From Chryseobacterium indologenes (GTDB taxonomy: Bacteria; Bacteroidota; Bacteroidia; Flavobacteriales; Weeksellaceae), in the NCBI RefSeq assembly GCF_018362995.1, contig NZ_CP074372.1:1364001-1428000 (forward strand): a stretch of 64,000 bases of DNA. The letters are read 5' to 3'. Shown here piece after piece: positions 18,141 through 29,181 of this stretch. Every line of letters starts with the position of its first letter. Positions within the stretch are counted from its first letter, which is position 1. A program made the position numbers and the translations under genes. The notes beneath the pieces are model-generated. The model was given only the letters and a program-made list of their open reading frames with translations, had not been told where the DNA came from and ran no database searches.

Positions 18141-19946
18141 TTATGCTTTCGCTCCTCTTTCTACTCTTTTTCTTTCTTCTTCTGAAAGGATTTTCTTTCT
18201 CATTCTGATGAAGTTTGGAGTTACCTCAATAGCTTCATCTCCCTGGATATATTCCATACATTCTTCAAGAGAGAATAAGATTTTCGGAGCAACACCAGTA
18301 TCTTTATCTTTTCCAGAAGCTCTCATGTTGTTCAACTGTTTTGCTTCTACGATGTTTACTACCAAATCTCCCGGCTTGTTTTGCTCACCGATGATCATTC
18401 CTGTGTAGATTTCCTCACCCGGATCAACGAAGAACTTACCTCTATCCTGTAATTTAGCAATAGAATATTCTGTAGCCGGACCTGTAGTTTTGCTGATCAG
18501 AACACCATTGTTTCTTCCAGGAATATTTCCTTTGAAAGGCTTATATTCTGTAAAACGGTGTGCCATAATAGCTTCCCCTGCAGTAGCTGTCAGCATCTGA
18601 GAACGTAGTCCGATCAAACCTCTTGAAGGAATTTCAAACTCCATGTGCTGCATTTCACCTTTAGTTTCCATGATGTGAAGGTCACCTTTTCTCTGAGTCG
18701 CCAAATCGATTACTCTTGAAGCAAATTCTTCAGGAACGTCAACAACTAAAGATTCATAAGGCTCACATTTTTCACCATCAATTTCTTTGAAGATAACCTG
18801 TGGCTGACCAATTGTCATTTCATATCCTTCTCTTCTCATTGTTTCGATCAAAACTGATAAGTGAAGAATACCTCTACCGAAAACAAGGAATGTGTTAGCA
18901 TCGTCTGTCTGCTGAACTCTTAATGCCAAGTTCTTTTCTAATTCTTTTGTTAATCTTTCTTTCAGGTGATTAGAAGTAACATATTTACCATCTTTACCGA
19001 AGAAAGGCGAATTGTTGATAGAGAACGTCATGTTCAGCGTAGGCTCGTCAATAGCAGTTCTTTCCAATGGTTCAGGGTTTTCCAGATCAACGAATGAATC
19101 ACCAATCTGGAAAGCATCAAAACCTACTACAGCACAGATATCCCCTGCTTTTACTTCAGTTACTTTTTTCTTTCCTAATCCTTCGAAAACGTAAAGTTCT
19201 TTTACTTTTCCTTTTACAATTTTACCTTCTGCCTGAGCAAGGCCAATCCACTGAGATTCTTTGATCTCACCTCTTGTCACTTTTCCGATTGCAATTCTTC
19301 CTAAGAAAGAAGAGAAGTCAAGAGAAGTAATCTGCATTTGAAGATTTCCTTCTGTTACTTTCGGTTCAGGAACATATTGTAAAATACCATCTAATAGTGG
19401 TAAAATGTCTTCAGTCTGCTCTAATGAAGTGTTGAACCAACCTTGTTTTGAAGATCCGTAGAATGTAGGGAAATCCAATTGCTCTTCTGTAGCTTCAAGG
19501 TTGAAGAACAAGTCAAATACCTTATCATGAACTTCGTCAGGACGGCAGTTTGGCTTATCAACTTTATTGATCACCACTAATGGTCTCAATCCTAATTCCA
19601 ATGCTTTCTGTAGTACGAATCTTGTTTGTGGCATTGGTCCTTCGAACGCATCTACCAACAAAATAACTCCATCAGCCATTTTCAATACTCTTTCTACTTC
19701 TCCACCAAAATCGGCGTGACCAGGAGTATCAATTACGTTAATTTTTGTGTCTTTATAAGTAACAGAAATATTCTTGGATAAGATAGTGATCCCTCTTTCT
19801 CTTTCAAGATCGTTGTTATCCATAATTAACTCCCCACTCTCCTGATTTTCTCTGAAAATGTTGGTAGCGTGAATGATCTTGTCAACCAAAGTCGTCTTTC
19901 CGTGGTCAACGTGTGCGATAATCGCAATATTTCTAATGTTTTGCAT
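18141..19946 (-). CDS. typA: Translational GTPase TypA/BipA
   Basis: A 601-residue ribosome-associated GTPase of the EF-G superfamily. G1 AHVDHGKTTLVD, switch ERGITILSKN, G3 DTPGHADFGGEVER and G4 NKVDKP are all present. The domain II beta barrel, the EF-G-like domains and the TypA-specific C-terminal region (GRNNGVLISKTTGPATEYS) follow. TypA assists 50S assembly and stress or cold adaptation. It is monocistronic with a -7 box at 19965-19972 and terminator at 18092-18119. Confidence 0.96.
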   Translation of the reverse strand: MQNIRNIAIIAHVDHGKTTLVDKIIHATNIFRENQESGELIMDNNDLERERGITILSKNISVTYKDTKINVIDTPGHADFGGEVERVLKMADGVILLVDAFEGPMPQTRFVLQKALELGLRPLVVINKVDKPNCRPDEVHDKVFDLFFNLEATEEQLDFPTFYGSSKQGWFNTSLEQTEDILPLLDGILQYVPEPKVTEGNLQMQITSLDFSSFLGRIAIGKVTRGEIKESQWIGLAQAEGKIVKGKVKELYVFEGLGKKKVTEVKAGDICAVVGFDAFQIGDSFVDLENPEPLERTAIDEPTLNMTFSINNSPFFGKDGKYVTSNHLKERLTKELEKNLALRVQQTDDANTFLVFGRGILHLSVLIETMRREGYEMTIGQPQVIFKEIDGEKCEPYESLVVDVPEEFASRVIDLATQRKGDLHIMETKGEMQHMEFEIPSRGLIGLRSQMLTATAGEAIMAHRFTEYKPFKGNIPGRNNGVLISKTTGPATEYSIAKLQDRGKFFVDPGEEIYTGMIIGEQNKPGDLVVNIVEAKQLNNMRASGKDKDTGVAPKILFSLEECMEYIQGDEAIEVTPNFIRMRKKILSEEERKRVERGAKA

Positions 19947-19964
19947 AAAAGATTTTTACGGGTG

Positions 19965-19972
19965 CAAAAGTA
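19965..19972 (-). promoter_or_regulatory. -7 promoter box of typA
   Basis: The minus strand reads TACTTTTG (TAnnTTTG), 19 bases upstream of the typA ATG. Confidence 0.5.
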
Positions 19973-20211
19973 GTGATTTTTAATGAAAAAATATTTACTT
20001 ATGCAAATATTTAATATTATGTTTAAAATACTTATTTACAAGACAATAAAAAAAGAGTGTTAAAAAACTCTGTTTAAATTATCTATATGCGTACCATTTC
20101 CACACATGAATCTATTACAAGTGGTTCTTATCAAATTCAGATTCCTCCTAATGATTATTTATTTGTCATTAGCAAATTTAACATAAAAAAAACAAATCAA
20201 CTTTCTTTATA

Positions 20212-20463
20212 TCAATATCTTATCAATCGGTAAAAAAGTACCAGATCAATTAAAACCACAATAAAAAATTTCACAAGAAATGATTTTTTGGAAACTTTAT
20301 GATTGAAGATAATCATTCCGGAAGCAGCTCCTACAACGCCTATAAGAGAAATTCCTAAAAGCGTATTTTCTGAAATTCTCCATTGCTGTTTTCTGGCTTG
20401 CCATTTATCAAAACCAAAGACACCAAATGTAATCAGATTAGCGATCAATAGAAAAGGAATCAT
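20212..20463 (-). CDS. DUF1294 membrane protein
   Basis: An 83-residue inner-membrane protein with about three hydrophobic spans. It has the DUF1294 signature FGFDKWQARKQQWRISE (about 18-34), GVVGAASGMIIFNHKVSKKSF (about 47-67) and a final hydrophobic helix. The function of the family is unknown. The gene is isolated, divergent from the hypothetical gene at 20599. Confidence 0.85.
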   Translation of the reverse strand: MIPFLLIANLITFGVFGFDKWQARKQQWRISENTLLGISLIGVVGAASGMIIFNHKVSKKSFLVKFFIVVLIDLVLFYRLIRY

Positions 20464-20586
20464 TTTAAAATTAATTTAAAGCAAAAATAAAGTTTAATTT
20501 ATATATAAGAAGAAACGGAAATTTAAATTCAATACAAAACGAGATTTGTACTGCAGTCAGAATTATTTAATTTTGCCCTCTGTTAA

Positions 20587-20955
<369 letters not shown>

Positions 20956-20984
20956 TTTTGTCACCAGGTCAAATAAAGTTTATA

Positions 20985-21018
20985 AAAATAAAAAGGGCTG
21001 CCTTTATCAAGACAGCCC
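20985..21018 (-). terminator. Terminator of the YceI gene
   Basis: On the minus strand GGGCTGTCTT pairs with AAGGCAGCCC (one mismatch), followed by TTTTTATTTTTA. It lies 25 bases after the YceI stop. Confidence 0.85.
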
Positions 21019-21042
21019 AGTAGTTATTACAATTTCAATAAC

Positions 21043-21720
21043 TTATTTTTTAGCTTTTACATCGATAGCAATCTCGATATCTTTGCTGATCATCCATTCT
21101 GCCGGATCTGCTTCTGAAGTCCCGAATTTAAGTCCCCAATCTGCTCTGTTTACTGTAAATTTAGCCTGAATAGCAGCTGAATTATCTGCTACATCTACTT
21201 TAGCAGGGAAAGTAACATTCATTGTTTTTCCTGATAATGTAAGGTTTCCGCTTACTGTTTTATTAGCTCCTGCTACAGCATCTTTTGGTGCTTCTTTCAG
21301 ATCTGTAACGCTTGTAATTTTAAAATCTGAAGTTGGGTTTTTCGCTGTATCAAAGAAGTCAGCGCTTTTCAAGTGAGTTTCAAGTTCTGCAGGTTTTTTA
21401 TCTTTTTCTGTAACTGAAGCCGGATCTACTTTGATAGAGTTCATATCAATAACAAAGTTTCCTGCTGAAACCTGACCAGCATCAACACTAAGGTCTCCAG
21501 ACTTTATAGTAAGTGTTCCCCAACGTGGAGCCATACCTCCTTTGTGGGTAGCTTTCCAGTTTACTACTGAACCTACTGTATCTACTGCCAGTGTTTCACC
21601 TTTGCTCTCTGCTACGGCTTGTTCCTGAGTGGTAGCTGCAGTATCTGCCGTTTTTCCTTTATCACATGATGCTAAAAGCAATCCTACTCCTACTAATGCA
21701 ATTACGCTAATTTTTTTCAT
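21043..21720 (-). CDS. YceI family lipoprotein (polyisoprenoid-binding-like)
   Basis: A 225-residue protein with a lipoprotein signal ending GLLLASC (Cys about residue 19), a short Thr/Ala spacer, then the YceI lipocalin-like beta barrel (VVNWKATHKGGMAPRWGTLT ... ELETHLKSADFFDTAKNP ... FTVNRADWGLKFGT). YceI proteins bind isoprenoid-type lipids; the role here is uncharacterised. The frame is open to 21819, but a TATTTTTG -7 box at 21767-21774 lies inside that extension, so 21720 is the start. It is monocistronic. Confidence 0.92.
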   Translation of the reverse strand: MKKISVIALVGVGLLLASCDKGKTADTAATTQEQAVAESKGETLAVDTVGSVVNWKATHKGGMAPRWGTLTIKSGDLSVDAGQVSAGNFVIDMNSIKVDPASVTEKDKKPAELETHLKSADFFDTAKNPTSDFKITSVTDLKEAPKDAVAGANKTVSGNLTLSGKTMNVTFPAKVDVADNSAAIQAKFTVNRADWGLKFGTSEADPAEWMISKDIEIAIDVKAKK

Positions 21721-21766
21721 ATTGAACTGTTTAAAAAGTTTGTTGAAATTTTGTTGTTTTCGGGTA

Positions 21767-21774
21767 CAAAAATA
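21767..21774 (-). promoter_or_regulatory. -7 promoter box deciding the YceI start
   Basis: The minus strand reads TATTTTTG, 47 bases upstream of the ATG at 21720 and inside the longer open frame, which therefore cannot be translated in full from this promoter. Confidence 0.5.
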
Positions 21775-21990
21775 GAAAAACCTATTCGGAGGTACCTTAT
21801 CATACATCAAGAAATACAATATTTATATTATTTTTAGTTGACACCTCTGTTCTATATTGTGAATCATAACTGATCGGGTAATTCTGATTCTTTACTGTTT
21901 CATTACATTTTGTAGTAATCAGGCTTTTTTATAGTTGTATTTCTATTTTTTCATCCCAAAACCCTATTTTAGCTATCCGAAAACAGAACA

Positions 21991-24114
21991 ATGACGACCA
22001 TAGAATTTATACAGAAGCAGCTCAATATTTCTGAGAAGAGCATCAACAATACTTTACAATTATTAGCAGAAGACTGCACCATTCCTTTTATTTCCCGTTA
22101 CCGAAAAGATAAAACCGGAAATCTAGATGAAATACAGATTGAACAGATCTCAAAGATCAGCAAACAGTTCGAAGATATTGTCAAGAGAAAAGAATCTATC
22201 TTAAAATCTATAGAAGAACAAAACGCTCTAAGTCCTGAGCTTCAACAGAGAATTGAAGAAAGCTTTGATATTCAGGAGCTGGAAGATCTATATCTGCCTT
22301 TCAAAAAACGTAAAAAAACAAAAGCTGATACCGCCAAGGAAAAAGGATTGGAACCTTTAGCAAGGATCATTATGAGTCAGAAAAATAATGACATCCTGTT
22401 TCTGGCTTCAAAGTATCTGAACGATGACGTTTCATCTGAAGAGGAAGCATTACAGGGTGCAAGAGACATCATGGCAGAATGGATCAATGAAAATATGTAT
22501 GTCCGCAAGAATCTCCGCAGACTGTTTCAGCGTAAGGCAGTTATTACCTCCAAGGTTGTAAAAGCTAAAAAAGATGAGGAAGATGCCCAAAAATTCTCCC
22601 AATATTTTGAATGGGAAGAAAGCCTTAGCAGAACTCCTTCTCACAGGCTTTTGGCTATGTTACGAGCAGAAGCGGAAGGCTTTGTAAAAACAAATGTAGG
22701 AATAGATAAGGAAGAAGCCATTGATTTTATTGAAAAAGCCATTATCAAATCTAATAATGAAAGCTCAGACCAAATTGCGCTGGCCATAAAAGACAGTTAT
22801 AAAAGGCTTCTTGAACCTGCCATCTCCAATGAAGCGCTACAGGAAGCCAAAGAAAAAGCAGACAAAAAAGCGATTGAAATATTCTCTGAAAATTTAAGCC
22901 AGCTTTTGCTTGCTCCTCCTTTGGGAGAGAAAAGAATCCTAGCAATAGATCCGGGATACAGAAGCGGGTGCAAAGTGGTATGTCTGGATGAAAAAGGAGA
23001 CTTATTACACAATGAAACTCTTTACCCTCATGCTCCGCAGAATGAAAGCGGAATGGCTATGAAAAAGATCCGTTCTATGGTAAATGCTTATAATATTGAA
23101 GCCATCTCTATTGGGAACGGAACAGCAAGCCGTGAAACAGAATTTTTCATCAAAAAGATTGCTTTCGATAAGCCGCTGCAGGTTTTTGTAGTTTCGGAAG
23201 CCGGAGCTTCAGTGTATTCTGCCAGTAAAATTGCGAGAGAAGAGTTCCCAACGTATGATGTAACGGTGCGTGGAGCAGTTTCTATCGGAAGAAGACTCTC
23301 TGATCCGTTAGCAGAATTGGTAAAGATTGATGCCAAATCTATTGGAGTTGGCCAATACCAACACGATGTAGATCAGACCCAACTGAAAAATGAACTGGAT
23401 TCTACGGTGATGAAATGCGTAAATTCTGTGGGAATTAATTTAAATACAGCCAGTAAATCGCTTCTAAGCTATGTTTCCGGAATCGGCGAAAAAATGGCGG
23501 AAAACATTGTGAATTACCGTGCTGAAAACGGAGCATTTGAAGATAGAAAACAGCTTAAAAAAGTGCCAAGACTTGGAGAAAAAGCATTCCAACAGGCAGC
23601 CGCATTTGTAAGAATTGCGAATGGTAAAAACCCACTGGATAATTCCGCTGTACATCCGGAAGCTTATGGAATTGTAGAAAAAATAGCCAAAGATTTAGGC
23701 ATTAAAACCAATGAGTTGATCGCCAATAAAGAGAAAATAGCTCTGGTAAAACCGGAAAGTTATATCACAGATGAGATCGGGATCTTAGGAATCAAAGATA
23801 TTTTAAAAGAGCTGGAAAAACCGGGACTGGATCCGAGAAAGGCTGCCAAAGTATTTGAATTTGATCCTACCGTTAAAAGCATTAAAGACTTAAAAGCAGG
23901 CATGATTCTTCCGGGAATTGTCAATAATATTACTGCGTTTGGATGTTTTGTGGATCTTGGAATCAAAGAAAGCGGATTGGTTCATATTTCTCAGCTGAAA
24001 GATGGGTTTGTATCAGATGTAAATGAAGTGGTAAAGCTTCACCAGCATGTTCGTGTAAAGGTAACGGAAGTAGATGAAGCACGAAAAAGAGTACAGCTGA
24101 GTATGATTTTGTAA
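21991..24114 (+). CDS. tex: Tex family RNA-binding transcription accessory protein
   Basis: A 707-residue Tex/YhgF protein. The order is: N-terminal helical Tex domain, a YqgF-like RNase H fold (RILAIDPGYRSGCKVVCLD, about 313-331), helix-hairpin-helix motifs (about 480-550; LLSYVSGIGEKMAENIVNYR) and a C-terminal S1 RNA-binding domain (GIVNNITAFGCFVDLGIKES, about 633-705). Tex binds RNA and affects transcription and stress responses. All domains are present at normal length. The HAD gene follows after 42 bases on the same strand. Confidence 0.95.
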   Translation: MTTIEFIQKQLNISEKSINNTLQLLAEDCTIPFISRYRKDKTGNLDEIQIEQISKISKQFEDIVKRKESILKSIEEQNALSPELQQRIEESFDIQELEDLYLPFKKRKKTKADTAKEKGLEPLARIIMSQKNNDILFLASKYLNDDVSSEEEALQGARDIMAEWINENMYVRKNLRRLFQRKAVITSKVVKAKKDEEDAQKFSQYFEWEESLSRTPSHRLLAMLRAEAEGFVKTNVGIDKEEAIDFIEKAIIKSNNESSDQIALAIKDSYKRLLEPAISNEALQEAKEKADKKAIEIFSENLSQLLLAPPLGEKRILAIDPGYRSGCKVVCLDEKGDLLHNETLYPHAPQNESGMAMKKIRSMVNAYNIEAISIGNGTASRETEFFIKKIAFDKPLQVFVVSEAGASVYSASKIAREEFPTYDVTVRGAVSIGRRLSDPLAELVKIDAKSIGVGQYQHDVDQTQLKNELDSTVMKCVNSVGINLNTASKSLLSYVSGIGEKMAENIVNYRAENGAFEDRKQLKKVPRLGEKAFQQAAAFVRIANGKNPLDNSAVHPEAYGIVEKIAKDLGIKTNELIANKEKIALVKPESYITDEIGILGIKDILKELEKPGLDPRKAAKVFEFDPTVKSIKDLKAGMILPGIVNNITAFGCFVDLGIKESGLVHISQLKDGFVSDVNEVVKLHQHVRVKVTEVDEARKRVQLSMIL

Positions 24115-24792
<678 letters not shown>

Positions 24793-24878
24793 ATAAAGGG
24801 ATAATTATCATGGATGATGTTTTTAGCAACGTGAAAGTTAGACGCTGGAAAAATAATATTTGACTAAAAATAGAAATC

Positions 24879-24914
24879 CGTCTCACAATACATTTTGTGA
24901 GACGAATTCTTTTT
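24879..24914 (+). terminator. Terminator after the HAD gene
   Basis: CGTCTCACAA pairs perfectly with TTGTGAGACG over a 6-base loop, then AATTCTTTTT. Confidence 0.85.
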
Positions 24915-24939
24915 CGTCTAAAATAATTAGATTTTAAAA

Positions 24940-26526
24940 TTATGATTCCTGTACAGGAACTGTCAATAAATTTTTGTAATTATTATTAAGAAGTCTCAAT
25001 TTTACAGTAGTGTTTAAAAATCTGTATGGAGTAATGGCCTTTAATACTGTATTCCCTACAATTTCATATGTTTCCTGAAAAGTCTGCTGTTCAGGATTTT
25101 TTTCTGAAACATCTATGAATTCTACAAAAATACCATATTTCATATCGATTCCGTTTCCTATCAACTTATTGTTTCTTAACGAGATCTCTTTGTTTTTCGT
25201 CCCACGTAGAGTAATCCCCGTTAATAAATCCTCCAAACCAGAATTTCTCATTCCTGGATTTTCAACAGTATTAAAGTTGGCAGACAACAGATAATTATAC
25301 GCTTCAATTATAATTCCGTTTTCCTGTGTTGTTTTAATGTTATTATGATATACTTCCACTCCTTTCGTATGCGATATATAGATTCCGGCAAAGGCTATGT
25401 CATTCACCACATTATTGGAAATAACACCCAGGTCTACAAATCTTATATTAATTCCGTGCTGACCTGCATTTCTGACCACATTTCCAGAAACAACTACATT
25501 TTTTGCATAAAGCAAAGGAATCCCCGGGCTTGTATTATTGATCAAAATACCATCTCCGCCTGCGCCTGTATTTTCAACAATATTATTAGAGATCACAACA
25601 TTATTGCTTACATAGTTTGCATGATCACTGTTTTGAAGTTTAATACCTATTTTAAGGGTATTCCGTACTCTGTTTCCGATTACTGTAAGATTTGAAATCC
25701 CTGAATCAAGATACATTCCATGCTCCAGAATAGTATTTGCAATATCATTATCTGAAATACTAATGAAATTAGAATTTTCAGTGATATAAATTCCCTGTGA
25801 TGAATTTTCAAAATAATTTTTAAAAATGGTAATATTTTTACCCCCTACAACAATACCCATATTATCCTTTCTATAACCGGATTCCTGCGTTGCCCAGCTG
25901 TAGTCAAATGAATTTTTAACCTTATTGAATCTGAAAATCAGGTGTTCCATTTCACCTAATCCTGAAACTGGAGAGTAAGTAAAATTTTTAAACACATTTT
26001 TCTCAATAATAAGATTTTTTGCACCATAACAAAGAATTCCTACATTTCTGGAACTGGCATTCACAACATAATCAATCCCTTCTCCCTCAAAAGTAAATCC
26101 TGTAATAGAAATATTTTCCTTTTGTTCACAGTTAAAAATTTCTGCTTTGGCTGCATTTTGTTTTATAGTACATTTATTGGACAGAACTTTTTGATTATTC
26201 TGAAGGTAAAGCGTTCCATTAATTTCAATTGACACTTCATCAAAAAAAGTATTATATCCCAAGGCAAGAGCTTTGTTAATACGTTCCGTAACCATTGATG
26301 CTGTGATGCCTGCTTCTTTAATATTCCACCACAATACATTGATATATCCTAACCATTGTCTTTCATAAAAATCATTATCCTTTTTTCTGTAAATAACTCC
26401 ATCTTCAACAGCAGCACCAATTTTTTTATAAACAACAGCCTCGTGAGTATAATTGTCTATCAACTGCACAACATCTTCGTTAGGATAGCTATTACTGGAT
26501 GTGAAAAAAGCATTTGCGTAAATCAT
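24940..26526 (-). CDS. Right-handed parallel beta-helix protein
   Basis: A 528-residue protein. From about residue 110 it consists of repeated ~22-residue coils rich in NN and V/I ladders (NLIIEKNVFKNFT, NITIFKNYFENSSQGIYITE, NYVSNNVVISNNIVEN, NGIIIEAYNYLLSANFN), the hallmark of pectate-lyase-like beta helices. The first ~100 residues are a globular cap containing NKALALGYNTFFDE. No signal peptide or T9SS sorting domain is visible, which is odd for a carbohydrate-active beta helix. It resembles proteins of phage or capsule context, but no such genes are adjacent. Function not assigned. Confidence 0.8.
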   Translation of the reverse strand: MIYANAFFTSSNSYPNEDVVQLIDNYTHEAVVYKKIGAAVEDGVIYRKKDNDFYERQWLGYINVLWWNIKEAGITASMVTERINKALALGYNTFFDEVSIEINGTLYLQNNQKVLSNKCTIKQNAAKAEIFNCEQKENISITGFTFEGEGIDYVVNASSRNVGILCYGAKNLIIEKNVFKNFTYSPVSGLGEMEHLIFRFNKVKNSFDYSWATQESGYRKDNMGIVVGGKNITIFKNYFENSSQGIYITENSNFISISDNDIANTILEHGMYLDSGISNLTVIGNRVRNTLKIGIKLQNSDHANYVSNNVVISNNIVENTGAGGDGILINNTSPGIPLLYAKNVVVSGNVVRNAGQHGINIRFVDLGVISNNVVNDIAFAGIYISHTKGVEVYHNNIKTTQENGIIIEAYNYLLSANFNTVENPGMRNSGLEDLLTGITLRGTKNKEISLRNNKLIGNGIDMKYGIFVEFIDVSEKNPEQQTFQETYEIVGNTVLKAITPYRFLNTTVKLRLLNNNYKNLLTVPVQES

Positions 26527-26650
26527 AATTTTTTGTTTTTTGGTTTAAATTAAATAGTAAAATATTCTTTCATTAACTTTACTGTACAAATATAACCGAC
26601 CACTGCGACAGAACTTGACGTGTTTTATCAAGCTTCTATTTTATTTTTGA

Positions 26651-27250
26651 ATGATGGAAAAAACTAAAACTACAAGAACACAATTGAAAATATCAACACT
26701 TAAAATAAAGAAGATAATTCACAGACCTACCCGATCCTTTGATGAATGGGGAAACAGAATCTATAAAGAATTTGAATATGAGCTCCCTTATAATCCTACT
26801 CATAAAGGAAATGAAACAGAACGTCTTTTTGCCAAGGTGATTGATATGATTCCGTTTTTCATGGTATTCATCTTCATATTCCATTTACCTGCTATTCTTG
26901 GTATTATATTTTCTATTCCCTGTGTGATTATTTCCGGAACCTTTTGTGAGTGGTATTTCGGAACTACCTTAGGTAAGAAAATTTTTAAGCTTAAAATCCT
27001 CGATGACAATGGAAATCAACCAAGTTTTATCAAATCATTGCAAAGAAATATTTTAGTTCTGACTAACTTCTGTCCAATTTTTACAGAGTATACCTCAAAA
27101 ACAGTTGCAATGGGAACACAAACTGGTACAAAGATGAATTTCAGTATGCATCTAAATAATAAGATCTGCAAAACTTATATCGTGAAAGAAAGTAAATTAA
27201 TAGAAATCAAAGAACTATTAGCACAGGAAAATAAAAAGGCTGTCCATTGA
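26651..27250 (+). CDS. RDD family membrane protein
   Basis: A 199-residue protein with an RDD-type pair of spans: RLFAKVIDMIPFFMVFIFIF (about 57-76), a second span at about 84-98, and FGTTLGKKIFKLKILDDNG, a conserved post-span motif. The N-terminal ~50 residues are basic and soluble; the C-terminal ~60 residues are cytosolic. RDD proteins are small transporter- or channel-like proteins of mostly unknown substrate. A second in-frame ATG follows directly at 26654. A terminator hairpin overlaps the stop codon. Confidence 0.75.
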   Translation: MMEKTKTTRTQLKISTLKIKKIIHRPTRSFDEWGNRIYKEFEYELPYNPTHKGNETERLFAKVIDMIPFFMVFIFIFHLPAILGIIFSIPCVIISGTFCEWYFGTTLGKKIFKLKILDDNGNQPSFIKSLQRNILVLTNFCPIFTEYTSKTVAMGTQTGTKMNFSMHLNNKICKTYIVKESKLIEIKELLAQENKKAVH

Positions 27251-27262
27251 GACAGCCTTTTT
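27233..27262 (+). terminator. Terminator overlapping the RDD stop codon
   Basis: GGCTGTC pairs with GACAGCC over CATTGA, preceded by an A-run and followed by TTTTT. It is likely bidirectional with the M28 gene. Confidence 0.85.
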
Positions 27263-27285
27263 ACTCTTTATATAATAGAAAACTT

Positions 27286-28857
27286 TTACTTATAATCCTT
27301 AGAACTTCTTCTAGGCTCTTTTACTTCCGGCCATTTTACCGTTTCCCCTTTCTCATCCTGAGGCATTGCTCTCTTTTCTCTGTTCGTGAATTCCGGGTCT
27401 TCAGAAGCCATATAAGCTAATGCTGCCGTTAAGATCACATTGTTTTTCACCTCATCAAAAACAATTTTGTCATAGGTATCTTTTGTCGTGTGCCATGTAT
27501 ATCCAAAATACCCCCAGTTCAGAGAACCTAAAGAAAATCCTGGTACTCCGGCTGCCACAAATGAAGCATGATCAGAACCGCCACCGCCAGGCATTCCAGG
27601 GAAATCAGTTTTAATGTGGCTTTTTACAGCTTTTGGAACACCGTCAAGCCATTTTCCGATATAATCATAAGCTTTTACAAACCCCTGACCACTGATATTC
27701 ACAACACGGCCAGTTCCGTTATCCTGATTAAAAGCAGCCTGCACTCCTTTTATAATCTCAGGATTATCCATCACAAAACCTCTGGAACCGTTTAATCCCT
27801 GCTCTTCACTTCCCCAAAGTCCTATAACGATAGTTCTTTTGTTATTAGGATAATATTTTTTCAGGATTCGCATGGTTTCCAGCATTGTGATTGTCCCCGT
27901 TCCGTTATCCGTAGCGCCCTGAGCTCCGTCCCATGAATCAAGGTGAGCTGAAAGAATCACATATTCATCCGGTTTTTCCTTTCCTTTGATCATGCCAATA
28001 GTATTGAAACTTTTGGCTTCAGGAAGTATTTTAGACTGGGCATCAATTCTTATTTTAGGAAGCGTTCCTTTTTCTGCCATTCTGTAAAGCATTCCATAAT
28101 CTTCCACATCAATATCAATCATGGGAATTTTGGTTGTTTTTGCTCCGAAAATTCTGTTAGCTCCCATAATTCCGGTCCAGTTGGAAATGGCAATTCCAGC
28201 CGCTCCTGCTTTTTCCAGAGCCTCTGGAAGACTGTTGTTATCATATCCGATATTCTTCACATAAGCAGTGAAATCTTTAGCAGCCTGCTCTTTTTCTGCT
28301 TTAAGCTTCTCATACAGCTCAGGAGTAGCAAATTCTTTGATCTGCTCATCAGAACGTCCGATTTTCTGGTACTGTGCCATCAGCACTATTTTCCCTTTTG
28401 CAGAAGGAAGCCATTGATCAAACTCTGCTTTGGAAGATACTTTTGGAAGAATTACTACTTCTGCCTCAATTGCTTTTTTAGTAGCAGGACTCCATGCAAG
28501 CTGTGTAGCTGCCAGAGATTTTACACGCGGAAACGTCATATCCACATGAGTAGTCCCTCTCTGCCATCCTTTCCAGGTTCCAAACTGCTGAAGATTGGCA
28601 TCTACTCCCCATGAACGAAGTTTACCTGCGCTCCATTCATTAGCGGCAAGCATTTCGGGAGTTCCTACAAGACGCGGTCCGATACCGTCCAACAGCTCAT
28701 ATGCTAGGTTTTCCAGTTGGGAATTATTATTTACTTCATCTACAAAACTTTTTACGATAGGGTTGAGCTTTTCTTTTGGGTCAACCTTCACCTGAGCCCA
28801 GGAAAACTGAGCAGCCAGCACTACTGCAGGCACTGCAAAAAATCTATTTATCCTCAT
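27286..28857 (-). CDS. M28 family metallopeptidase (secreted)
   Basis: A 523-residue zinc aminopeptidase/carboxypeptidase-type enzyme. The signal peptide is MRINRFFAVPAVVLAAQFSWAQ. A PA-like insert sits at about 130-260, then the M28 core: ILSAHLDSWDGAQGATDNGT (zinc His and bridging Asp), GLWGSEEQGLNGSRGF (catalytic and zinc Glu), FNQDNGTG (zinc Asp) and GGGSDHASF (zinc His). All five metal ligands and the catalytic Glu are visible. It probably acts in the periplasm or outside the cell. No C-terminal T9SS domain is apparent; the tail is Lys/Glu-rich. Confidence 0.93.
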   Translation of the reverse strand: MRINRFFAVPAVVLAAQFSWAQVKVDPKEKLNPIVKSFVDEVNNNSQLENLAYELLDGIGPRLVGTPEMLAANEWSAGKLRSWGVDANLQQFGTWKGWQRGTTHVDMTFPRVKSLAATQLAWSPATKKAIEAEVVILPKVSSKAEFDQWLPSAKGKIVLMAQYQKIGRSDEQIKEFATPELYEKLKAEKEQAAKDFTAYVKNIGYDNNSLPEALEKAGAAGIAISNWTGIMGANRIFGAKTTKIPMIDIDVEDYGMLYRMAEKGTLPKIRIDAQSKILPEAKSFNTIGMIKGKEKPDEYVILSAHLDSWDGAQGATDNGTGTITMLETMRILKKYYPNNKRTIVIGLWGSEEQGLNGSRGFVMDNPEIIKGVQAAFNQDNGTGRVVNISGQGFVKAYDYIGKWLDGVPKAVKSHIKTDFPGMPGGGGSDHASFVAAGVPGFSLGSLNWGYFGYTWHTTKDTYDKIVFDEVKNNVILTAALAYMASEDPEFTNREKRAMPQDEKGETVKWPEVKEPRRSSKDYK

Positions 28858-29181
28858 AATATATATTGATTGGTTTAAAGATAAAGGAAATTGAGGAGAT
28901 GGTGAAAAATTAAGCCTAGAAAAGAGGGTTTACAGTAATATTATCAATATTTCCACATGAAAATAATAACAAAAATCCGCTAATAACTATAATTTATAAA
29001 AAAGTATCAATATGAAAGTTTAGATTACCATAATGATGTAGTATAAAGAAAATAACACTTGATTATATTGAATTACCCTAAAACAAGCCAAAACGGAAGG
29101 TTTTCGCCCTATTTCAGATCCTAAAATATATGAATTAAGGGAGATAAAAAAAGCCGGCTTCAAAAGCCGGCTAAAAGTAAA
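28858..29181. other. Intergenic stretch with no gene seen
   Basis: 324 bases of AT-rich DNA between the M28 start and the end of the histone-like gene. Apart from the terminator at 29145-29172 I see no ORF of note and no repeat. Confidence 0.7.
29145..29172 (-). terminator. Terminator of the histone-like gene
   Basis: AGCCGGCTT and AAGCCGGCT form the stem; on the minus strand a run of seven T follows. It lies 10 bases after the stop codon. Confidence 0.85.

Noticed and set aside
26642..26649. TATTTTTG as a -7 box for the RDD gene
   Set aside because: It abuts the start codon, so transcription would begin inside or after the ATG; not accepted as its promoter.
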